From positions 15,167 through 65,227 of the forward strand of contig DEAT01000057.1 in NCBI GenBank assembly GCA_002348265.1: a DNA stretch of 50,061 nucleotides. Reading direction: 5' to 3'. Shown one piece after another: positions 34,104 to 43,863 of this stretch. Within the stretch, counting starts at the first letter, position 1; each line of letters opens with the position of its first letter. Position numbers and translations under genes: made by a program. This stretch comes from Gemmatimonadales bacterium UBA2975 (GTDB lineage: Bacteria > Gemmatimonadota > Gemmatimonadetes > Longimicrobiales > Gaopeijiaceae). The notes beneath the pieces were generated by a model that saw nothing but the letters and a program-made list of their open reading frames with translations, made no database searches and was not told the origin of the DNA.

Positions 34104-36194
34104 TCAACCAACCCCGTACATTTCAAGACGGTGCTTGTACAGTCCTTCTAAGTGGGCTTGGATCGCCGCATGATCGGCGCTCTTAAGCTCTGGATCTTCC
34201 GCCACAATCGCTCGTGCCTCACTCTGAGCGTCCACTAGCAGATCCTCATCCACCAGGAGGTCCGCAAACCGCAATGCCGGGTCTCGTCCATGCTGCTGAC
34301 TACCTAAGAGATCTCCTTGGCCCCTAATTCGGAGATCCGCCCGCGCAACTTCGAATCCATCGCTGGTATCGCGGAAAATCCGCAATCTCTCCAGGGCATG
34401 CTCGCCAGGCTCGGTAACCAAAATACAATGGCTCTCCTCAGTGCCGCGGCCCACTCGACCACGAAGCTGATGCAGCTGAGACAGGCCAAATCTCTCCGCA
34501 TGCTCTATAAGCATCACACTAGCGTTGGGAACATCAATTCCCACCTCAATCACCGTGGTTGCGACCAATACATCGATCTTTCCCGCGATGAATTCGCGCA
34601 TCACCGAGTCTTTCTCTGCACTAGCAAGCTGTCCATGAATTAGGCCAACTCGTTCTTGAAGAAAAACCTCCGAGGAAAGTCGTTCGAACTCCCGCTTGGC
34701 GGAGAGCAGATCAATTTTTTCTGAATCGTCAACCAATGGGTACACGATGTATGCCTGCCGGCCCATAGCTATCTCAGAGCGGACAAAGTCGTATACCGCG
34801 ATGCGATGATCCGTCGATCGAAGGCTAGTCGTAACCGGCATTCTTCCTGGGGGCATTTCATCAAGCAGGCTAAGATCAAGGTCTCCGTAGAGTGCCATAG
34901 CCAACGATCTAGGAATTGGGGTAGCAGACATGACCAGAACATCGGGTATCCGCCCCTCGCGGTCGGAAATCGCCATCCTCTGCTTCACGCCGAACCGGTG
35001 CTGTTCATCGATTACCACGATACCAAGTTCATCGAATGCCACATCTTCTTCGATAAGAGCGTGCGTTCCTACAACAATCCTCGTCGATCCGTTCGAAATA
35101 GATTCAAGGGCCTCTCGGCGGCTACGGACACTTAGAGATCCAGTAAGGAGGGTGACCTCAACCCCTAACGGATCGAGCATTCGGGAGATCCCTCGTGCAT
35201 GCTGTTCAGCTAGGATCTCGGTCGGAGCCATGAGACATGCCTGACGCCCACCCTCGACCGAGAGTAACATTGCGAAGACCGCAACCGCGGTCTTCCCGGT
35301 ACCGACGTCACCCTGAAGCATTCGGTTCATTCGGCGCCCCGAACTCATATCGTTATATATTTCACGCAGAGCACGTCCCTGAGCAGTTGTCAGCTCAAAA
35401 GGCAACGCCTGATGCAACGGGCGTATCAATTCGTTCGTTCTAATGTGCTCAATTCCGGGGTTGTCCTCATTTGCCCTGCGTCTGGCCTGTGCCTGGACGA
35501 GTTGAAGGAAAAAGAGCTCATCAAATGCCAACCGACGGCGTGCCTTCTCTGCCTCGTATATAGTCTTCGGCCTGTGGAGCCACTTGAACGCTTCTTCTAG
35601 TCGGGGCAATCCATATTCAGCCTGCATTCGTGGGGTAACATATTCATCATCGTCAGCCCAAGTGAGCATTTCGGTCAAATTCTTGTCAAATACGCTCCGT
35701 AGAACCCATTGAGGAACATCCTCAGAGGCCGGATAAGAAACGAAGATCATACCTGATTTCATCGCTGACTCGCCATCTACCCCGCGTTCCAGAACAATAT
35801 GCTCTCTCGGTTGTAGTTGGCGTCCGTGAAAAAACTTGACCCGACCCGAAACCAGCAGAGTGTCTCCTTCTCGCAGCTTTCGATCAAGCCACGGTTGGCC
35901 CGGCCAAGCCACGGTGATCATCCCCGAATCGTCCTCAAGCACTGCCTGAAAAATCCTTAAACCACGACGTGTCGGGATAACCCCCTTGCTCCGAATTCTA
36001 CCAATCGCAGTTGCGTCCATCCCAACTTCAAGACTTCCGATAGACTCTACGGAAGAAGCATCGTCATACCGACGAGGCGCATGGTAGAGAAGATCCCGAG
36101 CGTTGGTAATTCCAAGACGAGCGAACGCGTCCGCCCTCTTAGGACCCACACCCTTTAGAAACTGTATGGGGCGATCGAGGTGTGAGTAATTCAT
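34104..36194 (-). CDS. recG: ATP-dependent DNA helicase RecG
   Basis: A 696-residue superfamily 2 helicase that reverses stalled forks and processes branched DNA. The N-terminal wedge/OB domain starts FLKGVGPKRADAFARLGITNARDLLYHAPRRYDD. Helicase motifs: Walker A LQGDVGTGKTAVAVFAML, motif II VIDEQHRFGVKQRM, motif III VMSATPIPRSLAM, and motif VI LHQLRGRVGRG with the C-terminal TRG-like end GQGDLLGSQQHG. Length is normal. It overlaps ftsY by four bases. Confidence 0.97.
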   Translation of the reverse strand: MNYSHLDRPIQFLKGVGPKRADAFARLGITNARDLLYHAPRRYDDASSVESIGSLEVGMDATAIGRIRSKGVIPTRRGLRIFQAVLEDDSGMITVAWPGQPWLDRKLREGDTLLVSGRVKFFHGRQLQPREHIVLERGVDGESAMKSGMIFVSYPASEDVPQWVLRSVFDKNLTEMLTWADDDEYVTPRMQAEYGLPRLEEAFKWLHRPKTIYEAEKARRRLAFDELFFLQLVQAQARRRANEDNPGIEHIRTNELIRPLHQALPFELTTAQGRALREIYNDMSSGRRMNRMLQGDVGTGKTAVAVFAMLLSVEGGRQACLMAPTEILAEQHARGISRMLDPLGVEVTLLTGSLSVRSRREALESISNGSTRIVVGTHALIEEDVAFDELGIVVIDEQHRFGVKQRMAISDREGRIPDVLVMSATPIPRSLAMALYGDLDLSLLDEMPPGRMPVTTSLRSTDHRIAVYDFVRSEIAMGRQAYIVYPLVDDSEKIDLLSAKREFERLSSEVFLQERVGLIHGQLASAEKDSVMREFIAGKIDVLVATTVIEVGIDVPNASVMLIEHAERFGLSQLHQLRGRVGRGTEESHCILVTEPGEHALERLRIFRDTSDGFEVARADLRIRGQGDLLGSQQHGRDPALRFADLLVDEDLLVDAQSEARAIVAEDPELKSADHAAIQAHLEGLYKHRLEMYGVG

Positions 36195-37111
36195 CCTACT
36201 ACCGCGTCTAAGAATTGAGTTACGTCGAAAGCCTCTAGATCTTCGAGCCTCTCACCTACCCCGATTAGTTTCACCGGTACTCGATGCTCCTCTTTTAACG
36301 CTACTACAATTCCACCTTTAGCACTTGAATCCATCTTCGAAAGGATGATACCGGTGATGCCGAGTGCTTTTGAAAAAGCCTCGACTTGACGAACGGCATT
36401 CTGTCCAACGGTGGCGTCCAACACCATGAGAGTTTCATGGGGGGCGTCCTGAATCTTTCGACTAACGACACGTTCGATCTTAGCGAGTTCTTCCATAAGA
36501 TCGCTGTTGGTGTGGAGTCTGCCCGCTGTGTCGATCAGAACGAAATCAATCTGACGCGCGGCAGCGGCCTCTAGCGCGTCAAACGCCACCGCTGCCGGAT
36601 CACTCCGTTCTTGACCACGAATAAAATCCGCCCCCGTGCGCTCAGCCCACATATGGAGCTGCTCGACGGCTCCAGCTCGGAAAGTATCGGCTGCAGCTAT
36701 CATTACTCTGCGCCCCTCCTCAATGAGGTGAGACGCCAGCTTTGCAATGGAGGTTGTCTTTCCGACCCCGTTTACACCCACAATCAGGTAGACCGTCGGG
36801 CCCGCTTCCGCTTCCACTAACTCAGAATCCGGTCCGGAATCGAACATTTGAATAATCTCTGACCGAAGAACATCAATGAGTTCTTCTTTCCCACTCGCTA
36901 TACCCCGTCGCAACGCCTCTTCCGCTCTGTCCGTAAGTCGAAGGGAAGCTGGGACTCCAAAATCAGCGGCAAGGAGCTTAGCCTCCAGATCTTCCAGTGA
37001 TTCGGTATCGACTCCAGCCGCGAGAACTCGCACATCCGACAGTGCAAGATTTACGACGCGTTTCCACAGGCTTTTTTCTCTCTCGGATTTTCTCTTAAAG
37101 AGCCTAGCCAT
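36191..37111 (-). CDS. ftsY: signal recognition particle receptor FtsY
   Basis: A 306-residue SRP GTPase that docks ribosome-SRP complexes at the membrane. The short basic start (MARLFKRKSEREKSLWKR) replaces the long acidic A domain of E. coli FtsY and is followed by the N domain and the G domain: GVNGVGKTTS (residues 112-121), DTFRAGAVEQL, DTAGRLHTN, and SKMDSSAKGG. The start at 37111 has AAGGAAG five bases before it; a longer frame from 37150 is unsupported. It overlaps recG by four bases and follows the vWA-like gene by ten. Confidence 0.96.
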   Translation of the reverse strand: MARLFKRKSEREKSLWKRVVNLALSDVRVLAAGVDTESLEDLEAKLLAADFGVPASLRLTDRAEEALRRGIASGKEELIDVLRSEIIQMFDSGPDSELVEAEAGPTVYLIVGVNGVGKTTSIAKLASHLIEEGRRVMIAAADTFRAGAVEQLHMWAERTGADFIRGQERSDPAAVAFDALEAAAARQIDFVLIDTAGRLHTNSDLMEELAKIERVVSRKIQDAPHETLMVLDATVGQNAVRQVEAFSKALGITGIILSKMDSSAKGGIVVALKEEHRVPVKLIGVGERLEDLEAFDVTQFLDAVVG

Positions 37112-37121
37112 GCTAACTTCC

Positions 37122-39044
37122 TTAGCGCAATCCAGTGCGGCGCCGAACAATCCATTCTCCGCAAAGCAGCGCCATTATTAGAAGGTACACCCATGGGTAT
37201 GTCCGGAGCGGTCGCCCAGAATCCTCAGTTTTACCAAGCAAACCTAGGCTGCCAGGTGACAACTCAGGCATCTTTGGGACCGGAAGCATCTCAAGAGACA
37301 TTCCCGAGACATCGAAGCGGCCGGCTCCAACCGTGTCATCAGATTCAGACACTAGAGTGTATGTGTATAAACCCGGATCCAACGATCGAGTCATTGCCTC
37401 TCCGCCACCAACCAGGATCGTGTCGGTGACGATTTCTGTTCCTGACCGAATCTCTAAGTGCACGGATGAAGAGTCTCCTCCGAGACTCCACCCGATCTTT
37501 TGTCCACGAGATGTCACCCATACCGTTGGTCGAGGTTCAGCCGCAATAACCTCTTCACCCGCGAGGAGCCAATCCGCGATCCCGGACCAGATCCTGCGAT
37601 ACGGTTCATGACCATTCTCACGTGCTGCCCAACGCCAAAAATGAGAAGCTAGGGCTACAGCGACTCGACCTCCTGGCCGCTCTATCAGGGCAAATGCACT
37701 CTCGGGCGAGCCAGCTCCCCTGAGCTGTATCTGCAACGGGGGCAGGAGTACAGGATCGGAGGGGACCATCGCCCTAGAGAGCGGCGGTAGGCCCTGTATG
37801 TTGACGCCAGCCAACGCTCCAGCAATCGGAGATGTCGGCACATCAGGGGACGCATACCACTCCCCAGATATTGGGTCACCGGTCTCCAGTCCAACAGCCC
37901 TTGCTCCCTCTGAATCTAGCGGTAAAACAAGGCGTTGCCCCCGACCTCCGGCAATCTCGGTTATCCACGAATCCGCATCGGCTGCGAGACCGTGCAACAC
38001 CAGTAAAGCGGCCTCAGTGGCGGCGCGCTTCACGGTGCTAGAGTCCGCTATACCTAGCTCGGAGCCCCACCCTAGACGCACAAAGCGATCGGGTCCAACG
38101 CGAAGATACCCAACTGAAGGAAGTCCGGTGACCTTCTCCAGAACCGGAAGAAGATAGCGCGGCTCCCAATCGGGGACGGCAGAAACAAGAACCAGCGCTC
38201 CAGAGGGATATCCGATATCGGCATAAGTGACTGCTTCATTATCGCTTGGAAAAGCGTCATCAACCTGCTCCTCGTCCGCGATTCTTGCGATGTATCGAAG
38301 ATGTCCGCTCTCCGCTGCTTGAGGAAGTCGGACTGTCCCTGTTGACCTGAGTCCCGGACCCGGAGCCAAAACCCGCACCTGAGCTACTTCACGGTCTTCC
38401 TCGAAAATTTCCACAGTTACCGAATCACCCGAATTACCGCCAAAAATTTCAATCTCGGCTACAGGCGAGTCGTCCCGATTAAGGACGTCGCTCAATGAGA
38501 ACCGTGCGATACCGAAATTACGTGCCACTTGAGAAAGATCTTCGAACTGCACAGCTACGGGGATCACATCAAGCGTCGACTGAATCGCAACTAGGTCAGT
38601 AAAGCGAAGATCTGAGAGGACGCGAACCTCCTTCGCACCGGACTCTGCCGCTAGCTGCAATGAGGGCGCTAACTCACTTATGAGTCCTTCGCTCGCTCGT
38701 TGTTTATCATTGACTTGCCGCGTCAGGTCCCCGTTGCCAAAACGGAATACTTCCCAGCCCTCAGTCTCTAGTTCGGCTGCCCTCTCCGCGGCAACTTCTT
38801 TTGGACTAGACCCCTCCAGTCCCTCTACTGTCATGCTCATTGAAGCGTCGAGCAGCACCCAAGGAGCGGATCCTGCTCCTGTGGCATCGAAAGGTAGCCG
38901 CGGATCAAACAGGAGAAGAAGTACCAATGCCAGTATCAAGGCTCTTACGACCGCCAAGCGTCGTGTAGCCGGCACAGCTAATTCGATGCGGAGGTAAACC
39001 CAAAACGCATACGCACCCAAAATCCCCGCAAAAAACAGAAACAC
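37122..39044 (-). CDS. membrane-anchored protein with vWA-like motif, function unknown
   Basis: A 640-residue protein starting with GTG. Two N-terminal hydrophobic segments (about 1-20 and 31-46) are followed by VLLDASMSM, in which Asp66, Ser68 and Ser70 match the DxSxS metal-ion-dependent adhesion site of vWA domains. The long middle region is beta-rich with DxS/T and Pro-rich patches, and one C-terminal transmembrane helix (YPWVYLLIMALLCGEWIV, about 614-631) leads to a basic tail. This matches the BatA/BatB-like or large periplasmic sensor layout only in outline. It lies between an M23 peptidase and ftsY, which suggests an envelope role. No family is confidently assigned. Confidence 0.6.
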   Translation of the reverse strand: MFLFFAGILGAYAFWVYLRIELAVPATRRLAVVRALILALVLLLLFDPRLPFDATGAGSAPWVLLDASMSMTVEGLEGSSPKEVAAERAAELETEGWEVFRFGNGDLTRQVNDKQRASEGLISELAPSLQLAAESGAKEVRVLSDLRFTDLVAIQSTLDVIPVAVQFEDLSQVARNFGIARFSLSDVLNRDDSPVAEIEIFGGNSGDSVTVEIFEEDREVAQVRVLAPGPGLRSTGTVRLPQAAESGHLRYIARIADEEQVDDAFPSDNEAVTYADIGYPSGALVLVSAVPDWEPRYLLPVLEKVTGLPSVGYLRVGPDRFVRLGWGSELGIADSSTVKRAATEAALLVLHGLAADADSWITEIAGGRGQRLVLPLDSEGARAVGLETGDPISGEWYASPDVPTSPIAGALAGVNIQGLPPLSRAMVPSDPVLLPPLQIQLRGAGSPESAFALIERPGGRVAVALASHFWRWAARENGHEPYRRIWSGIADWLLAGEEVIAAEPRPTVWVTSRGQKIGWSLGGDSSSVHLEIRSGTEIVTDTILVGGGEAMTRSLDPGLYTYTLVSESDDTVGAGRFDVSGMSLEMLPVPKMPELSPGSLGLLGKTEDSGRPLRTYPWVYLLIMALLCGEWIVRRRTGLR

Positions 39045-39079
39045 TAGAATGCGACCGATGGAGAACCCTAGGATTTTCT

Positions 39080-40393
39080 CTACGCTCCCTCGCCCTGCTG
39101 CAACCCGCCCGATGCTCGACCGTCTTCGGCCTCCGCCTCAAACGTGCGCAACGGGCTCTGCCCTGGAATCGTCTTCAGCAGTTCATATCTTCCCGACATC
39201 TCTGCACGCCAGCGGGTCATGTCATCCGCGGGCACCGGATCGCCAGACGGAAGATCGACCGCTAAGGGATCTTGGTGTCGACCATTCTGCAACATTTCAT
39301 AGTGCAGGTGCGGTCCCGTCGCGAGCCCAGTCATTCCCACGTAGCCAATCACATCACTTTGTCGAACTCTGGTTCCTAGGGTCACATCACGGTTAAACCC
39401 ATTCAAATGTGCATATCTGGTAACCCAGCCATTCGAGTGTCGGATCTCCACCGTATTGCCGAAGCTACCCTTGGGTCCCCTGTGGATAATTACCCCGTCG
39501 GAGGTCGCCATAACAGGCGTACCAATGCTCGCGGCGTAGTCGATCCCTCGGTGAGCTCGTATGGTGTTCAGGATCGGGTGACGCCTCCCGCTCGAAAACC
39601 GTCCAGAAATACGGCGGTATGATAGTGGCTTGAGGAGGAACGCCCTTCGGACAGACTCTCCATCCAGATCAAAATACGACCCATATCCATCACCATTCGG
39701 GTCGAAATAGATCGCGTGATATGGAACACCCAGGTTCACGAATTCCGCCGCAAGCAGTTTTCCGTCTCGCATTGAGCCGTCCGGGCGAACCTCTCGTTCA
39801 AATGCAAAACGGTAACTGTCACCTTCACGGATCTGTCGGGAAAAGTCCATTTGCCACTGAAAAACATTATCTAGGCGATCTATGAGAAGATTGCGATCCT
39901 CAAAGGTCATCTCAACCAAATCGACGTTGTTCACGACAGAACCCCAAAACGTCTCACTGATCTCACCGGTTGCATAAACTGTATCAACAAAGATGGGGGT
40001 CTGAACAAGACTCGATCTCCATCGGTCATCGACCCGAGTGAGCCTGACTGTTCGGTCTTTACTAACCGCAACATCTACACTCCGGAGCTTATTGGTACCG
40101 GCCCGGTAGCGGAGAACCACATTCGTTCTCTCTCGTAAGCGCCTCGGATCAGCATAGTTCTGAAAAGCCCTTAATACCTCCTCCTGCTCATTCGCATCGA
40201 CCGCTCCGTAGAGGAGTCCTCCGAATGTCTCACCTTGACCAAGAGAATGGACCTCAACCTTCTCCGCGGGTGGGACCCACACCGTCTCTAAGAAACCGAC
40301 ACTCGGAACCTCGGAGTCACAGGCAGAACAGACGATCGCTGTAATAGCAATCGCTCCTCGTGAGATAATCACTCTGACGTTCCGCTTCACCAT
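39080..40393 (-). CDS. exported M23-family metallopeptidase (LytM domain), likely cell-wall hydrolase
   Basis: A protein of about 437 residues. A basic signal region (VKRNVRVIISRGAIAITAIVC) ends near SAC, so it may be lipid-anchored. A long N-terminal region (EVHSLGQGETFGGLLYGAV, a LysM/opacity-like element) precedes the M23 domain, whose zinc ligands are in HRGIDYAASIGTPVMAT (His and Asp), and GLATGPHLHYEML (HxH). Start at 40393 (or GTG at 40390) is supported by GAGGAG just upstream; a frame from 40441 adds an unlikely leader. Downstream of ftsZ, it probably cuts peptidoglycan crosslinks or activates amidases at the septum. Confidence 0.88.
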   Translation of the reverse strand: MVKRNVRVIISRGAIAITAIVCSACDSEVPSVGFLETVWVPPAEKVEVHSLGQGETFGGLLYGAVDANEQEEVLRAFQNYADPRRLRERTNVVLRYRAGTNKLRSVDVAVSKDRTVRLTRVDDRWRSSLVQTPIFVDTVYATGEISETFWGSVVNNVDLVEMTFEDRNLLIDRLDNVFQWQMDFSRQIREGDSYRFAFEREVRPDGSMRDGKLLAAEFVNLGVPYHAIYFDPNGDGYGSYFDLDGESVRRAFLLKPLSYRRISGRFSSGRRHPILNTIRAHRGIDYAASIGTPVMATSDGVIIHRGPKGSFGNTVEIRHSNGWVTRYAHLNGFNRDVTLGTRVRQSDVIGYVGMTGLATGPHLHYEMLQNGRHQDPLAVDLPSGDPVPADDMTRWRAEMSGRYELLKTIPGQSPLRTFEAEAEDGRASGGLQQGEGA

Positions 40394-40447
40394 TAACTCC
40401 TCATCACGTCCCGAATCAAGAGTCCGGACACCCGAAAACACTTAGAC

Positions 40448-40487
40448 GAACGACTGTCCGGCAAACATCTCCACCGGACAGTCGTTC
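40448..40487 (-). terminator. strong hairpin after ftsZ, likely transcription terminator
   Basis: GAACGACTGTCCGG (40448-40461) and CCGGACAGTCGTTC (40474-40487) form a perfect 14-base stem with a 12-base loop, about 33 bases past the ftsZ stop and before the peptidase promoter. On the minus strand it is followed by GTCTAAGTGTTTT, a weak T-tract. The stem length makes termination or RNA stabilisation likely; it would separate the dcw genes from the ftsY block. Confidence 0.7.
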
Positions 40488-40519
40488 TCTGGGAAACTCG
40501 TTGAATCTAGGAATCCAAC

Positions 40520-41803
40520 TCAGTCCATCTGACGACGAATGAACGTCGGGATATCTAAACCTTCTACCTGCTCTCGGGATACCATGCTCTCTGGAAATCT
40601 TGTAAGCGGAAGTACCGGCTCCGAAACCCCTCCCCCCATGGCAACCCGTTCATCCTTGAGTTCGAACTCAACCGTTTGCACGGCCGGCTCAATTGCCGGG
40701 TGCTGGAAAGTCAGATTCGTGTTGTCGGACTCGGGCACCGATAACTCGACCGGCTGACTGGGTTCTACCGAAACGGTTTTCGGGATTGGAATCTGAGCAC
40801 GAGAGCGCCGGAAATCTGGTGAAATCACGCTGTCGTCGCTCTCCGGATCGAATCCCGTCGCGATCACGGTAACACGAATCTTGTTTTCTAGTTCCGGATT
40901 GTGAACCGCACCAAAAATGATCTCGGCCTCGTCTCCTGCCTCTTGCTGGATAATCGTCGAAATCGTAGTGACCTCGTCAATGGCGAGATCCATCCCACCT
41001 GTGATGTTGATCAGGACGCCCTTGGCTCCAGAGATTGAAAGATCATCCAATAGGGGTGAGGAGATAGCCTCTTGAGCCGCTTCCTGAGCTCTATTATCAC
41101 CCTCCCCAAAACCCGACCCCATTAGTGCCGGGCCACGGGCCGCCATAACCGTCCGGACATCAGCGAAATCGACGTTAATCTCACCGGTAACTCGGATTAA
41201 ATCCGAGATACCTTGTGTTGCGTTCAAAAGTATCTCGTCGGCCTTCTTAAGCGAATCCGCAAAAGATGTTCCCTTCGGCACAACTGAGAGAAGTCGGTCA
41301 TTGGGCACCAAGATCATGGTGTCTACCGCGCGGCGAAGCTCTGCTAGGCCCTGCATCGCCTGACGCTCCCTTTTCCTCCCCTCGAAGGAGAAGGGCTTTG
41401 TCACCACACCAATCGTGAGTGCGCCCATCTCCCTCGCTATCTCAGCCACTAATGGCGCGGCGCCGGTTCCAGTTCCACCACCCATTCCAGCTGTTACAAA
41501 GACAAGATCGGCACCCTCCAGTGCACGACGGACCTCTTCTTCACTCTCTGCTAACGCTTGGCGTCCGACCTCCGGACGAGCACCCGCACCCAACCCACGA
41601 GTGAGCTTCTTTCCGATCTGCAAGGTGACCTGTGCCTTTGAGTGCTTAAGAGCTTGCCCATCGGTATTCATCGAGATGAACTCGACTCCTTCCAAATCTT
41701 CGTCAATCATTCGATTGACGGCATTTCCGCCGGCTCCTCCGACGCCTACAACCTTCATCCGTGCATTCGCAATCGGTGTTTCTTCGAACTCGAAGATCAT
41801 CAT
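40520..41803 (-). CDS. ftsZ: cell division protein FtsZ
   Basis: A 427-residue tubulin homologue that forms the Z-ring. Signature GMGGGTGTGAAP (residues 107-118), the T7 synergy-loop NVDFADVRTVM supplying catalytic Asp residues, and a long variable linker before the C-terminal conserved peptide LDIPTFIRRQMD, which binds FtsA. Two Met codons (41803 or 41800) are possible starts, with GGGGGAG close upstream. Length is slightly above average because of the linker. It is the last gene before the hairpin. Confidence 0.98.
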   Translation of the reverse strand: MMIFEFEETPIANARMKVVGVGGAGGNAVNRMIDEDLEGVEFISMNTDGQALKHSKAQVTLQIGKKLTRGLGAGARPEVGRQALAESEEEVRRALEGADLVFVTAGMGGGTGTGAAPLVAEIAREMGALTIGVVTKPFSFEGRKRERQAMQGLAELRRAVDTMILVPNDRLLSVVPKGTSFADSLKKADEILLNATQGISDLIRVTGEINVDFADVRTVMAARGPALMGSGFGEGDNRAQEAAQEAISSPLLDDLSISGAKGVLINITGGMDLAIDEVTTISTIIQQEAGDEAEIIFGAVHNPELENKIRVTVIATGFDPESDDSVISPDFRRSRAQIPIPKTVSVEPSQPVELSVPESDNTNLTFQHPAIEPAVQTVEFELKDERVAMGGGVSEPVLPLTRFPESMVSREQVEGLDIPTFIRRQMD

Positions 41804-41840
41804 TTTCTCCCCCCTAGCGGAGATTTTGGTACTACTGCGA

Positions 41841-43070
41841 CTAGAAAAATTCTTTCAACCACACGCCAAGCCTGGTGACTATTCCGGAAGCCCGGGTTGA
41901 GGCACCACGGCCAGTTTCAGCGAAGCGATCTGCACCCCAGAGCGCCAGGCCCGCTCCAACTGTAAAGCGAGGACGCGCTACGACATCCGCGATTCCGCCG
42001 AGTCCTTCCGTCGGTACCCCAAGACGCACAGGCGCCGCAAAAATCTGTTGGGCGAGTTCTGTAATTCCCGGGATCGACGCACTCCCGCCACTCAGCACGA
42101 TTCCCGCACCTAGCTTTTCGGCGACTCCGTTATCTTGGAGTTCACCTTGAATGATCCCAAACATCTCATCCAGTCGCTGCTCTACGATATGTGCGATTAG
42201 TTCGCACGCTACCGATCGCATCTGGTTCGGAGATGGACCTGGCAAGTCAACGGTTTCCCGAGGATCGACCATCTGAGCGAGAGCATGAGAGTGATGTTCC
42301 TTGGCCCGCTGCGCTTCTTTGTACGGCACCGCTAGCCCTCGCATGAGATCCTGGGTCACGGTCGCGCCACCGAACGGAAGGATGGCTACGTGGTGGATCT
42401 TACCCTCGTAGTAGGCGGCCACGTTAGTTGTTTGAGCGCCAATTTCAACCATCGCTACACCGACTTCTTTTTCGTCTTCGGTAAGGACGGCACGGGCTCC
42501 GGCCAGAGGTTCGAGTACGAGTTCCTGAACCCGGTATCCGGCTCGATTGATCGCCCTCGTGATATTCGCCGATGCAGTGACTTGGCAGGTGACCAAGAAC
42601 ACTTCACTCTCCAAGCGGACTCCGGACATGCCAATTGGGTCTTTAATTCCCGCCTGGTGATCGACACGGTATTCTTGGCGGATGGCATGCACCATTTCGC
42701 GATCGGGTGGAAGCGCTACCGCTCGAGCAACTATATGAACTCGCTCGACATCGTCTCCCGTTACCTCCTCGTCAGATATTGCCACCACTCCCATAGAATT
42801 TGTAGCACGCACGTGTTCACCACCGATACCTGCGTATACTCGGTCCACCGTCGCCCCCGCCATGAGTTCAGCCTCGTTCACAGCATTGCGGACAGACTCT
42901 GTCATCTCGTCAATGTTGATCACAAAATCACCACGCAATCCGGCTGTTGGAGCTTGACCTACACCAAGGATTGCGAGGCTCGGATGCCTCGGGTCCCCGA
43001 TCACCTCACCTATGACGGCGCAAGTATGAGTGCTTCCGATGTCGAGTCCAGCGATCAGATTGGAACGCAT
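41841..43070 (-). CDS. ftsA: cell division protein FtsA
   Basis: A 409-residue actin-like protein tethering FtsZ to the membrane. ATP-binding motifs LDIGSTHTCAVIG at the start, VEIGAQTTNVAAYYEGK, and GIVLSGGSASIPGI near the end. A domain 1C region lies between. The C-terminus ends in a short amphipathic stretch (RLGVWLKEFF), the expected membrane-targeting helix. It starts one base after ftsQ ends and precedes ftsZ by 37 bases, the standard dcw order. Confidence 0.97.
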   Translation of the reverse strand: MRSNLIAGLDIGSTHTCAVIGEVIGDPRHPSLAILGVGQAPTAGLRGDFVINIDEMTESVRNAVNEAELMAGATVDRVYAGIGGEHVRATNSMGVVAISDEEVTGDDVERVHIVARAVALPPDREMVHAIRQEYRVDHQAGIKDPIGMSGVRLESEVFLVTCQVTASANITRAINRAGYRVQELVLEPLAGARAVLTEDEKEVGVAMVEIGAQTTNVAAYYEGKIHHVAILPFGGATVTQDLMRGLAVPYKEAQRAKEHHSHALAQMVDPRETVDLPGPSPNQMRSVACELIAHIVEQRLDEMFGIIQGELQDNGVAEKLGAGIVLSGGSASIPGITELAQQIFAAPVRLGVPTEGLGGIADVVARPRFTVGAGLALWGADRFAETGRGASTRASGIVTRLGVWLKEFF

Positions 43071-43071
43071 G

Positions 43072-43863
43072 TCATCGGCCCCCGGCCATGTATGTTGAAA
43101 TGGTTTCTATAGAGCGTTCAGGTCGGACAACCACCTGGTCTAAGAATCTCAGATCGACCTCAGCTGGTGGTCGTCCTGAACGCAGCTGCATTATGTGCCC
43201 TAGAGCCGATTCACCCTCTTTGATCCGGACGCCCTCGGTACGGATCGGCATGATGAACTCGACATCAGGGTTGTGCAGTCGAACGGCTACTATGCCCTTC
43301 GAGTGCAATCGGATGGTGGAGATCAGATTCGCAAAGCCCGGACGAGTTGCGTTGAGATGCTCTAATTCGGCGGCCAACGTGCGGACTTCTTCTGGAAAAA
43401 GACCCGCATTGTCTGGTCCGCGACTTTCAGAACTGATGATTGGTAGGTCTAGTGCGGGCGCGGTCGGATCGATCGGTAACTGATACCCCTCTGCGTCTAG
43501 TGGTTCGAGCATCGACCTTCCAGCGAAAGCAACCGGAACACGCTCTTCCACCGTGACGCGTAGCCCATTCGGAAACTTCCTTTGGATCTCCACCGCACGG
43601 ACAAGAGGATCTGCTGTTACCCTTTCCCTCCACACCGCCGCGTCGCCCCAAACTGAAGCCATAGAGCCAAGACCTAGGAGACTCACTACCGTTTGCTTGG
43701 TCAACCGCTCAATACCCCGAACCTCAATCTCACCCTCACGCACGGCAAAGACCTCAAGATCACTGACAGTCTCAACCAAGTGAGGTCCCCAATATGCCAG
43801 AGGAGCGATCACGACGGTCACCGCTAAAAGCCTGAACTGTCGTTTGACAGTAGCGTTAGGCAT
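43072..43863 (-). CDS. ftsQ: cell division protein FtsQ
   Basis: A 263-residue bitopic protein of the divisome. A short cytoplasmic start (MPNATVKRQ), a transmembrane helix at about 10-30, then POTRA domain (VFAVREGEIEVRGIERLTKQTVVSLLGL) and the beta domain (RKFPNGLRVTVEERVPVAF). The conserved RKFPN-type strand is a family hallmark. Start at 43863 overlaps murC by eight bases. The gene lies between murC and ftsA, as in the standard dcw order. Confidence 0.93.
   Translation of the reverse strand: MPNATVKRQFRLLAVTVVIAPLAYWGPHLVETVSDLEVFAVREGEIEVRGIERLTKQTVVSLLGLGSMASVWGDAAVWRERVTADPLVRAVEIQRKFPNGLRVTVEERVPVAFAGRSMLEPLDAEGYQLPIDPTAPALDLPIISSESRGPDNAGLFPEEVRTLAAELEHLNATRPGFANLISTIRLHSKGIVAVRLHNPDVEFIMPIRTEGVRIKEGESALGHIMQLRSGRPPAEVDLRFLDQVVVRPERSIETISTYMAGGR

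Noticed and set aside
42390..43112. 240-codon plus-strand open frame
   Set aside because: It is antisense to ftsA, whose protein and motifs are clear; the translation has no family resemblance.
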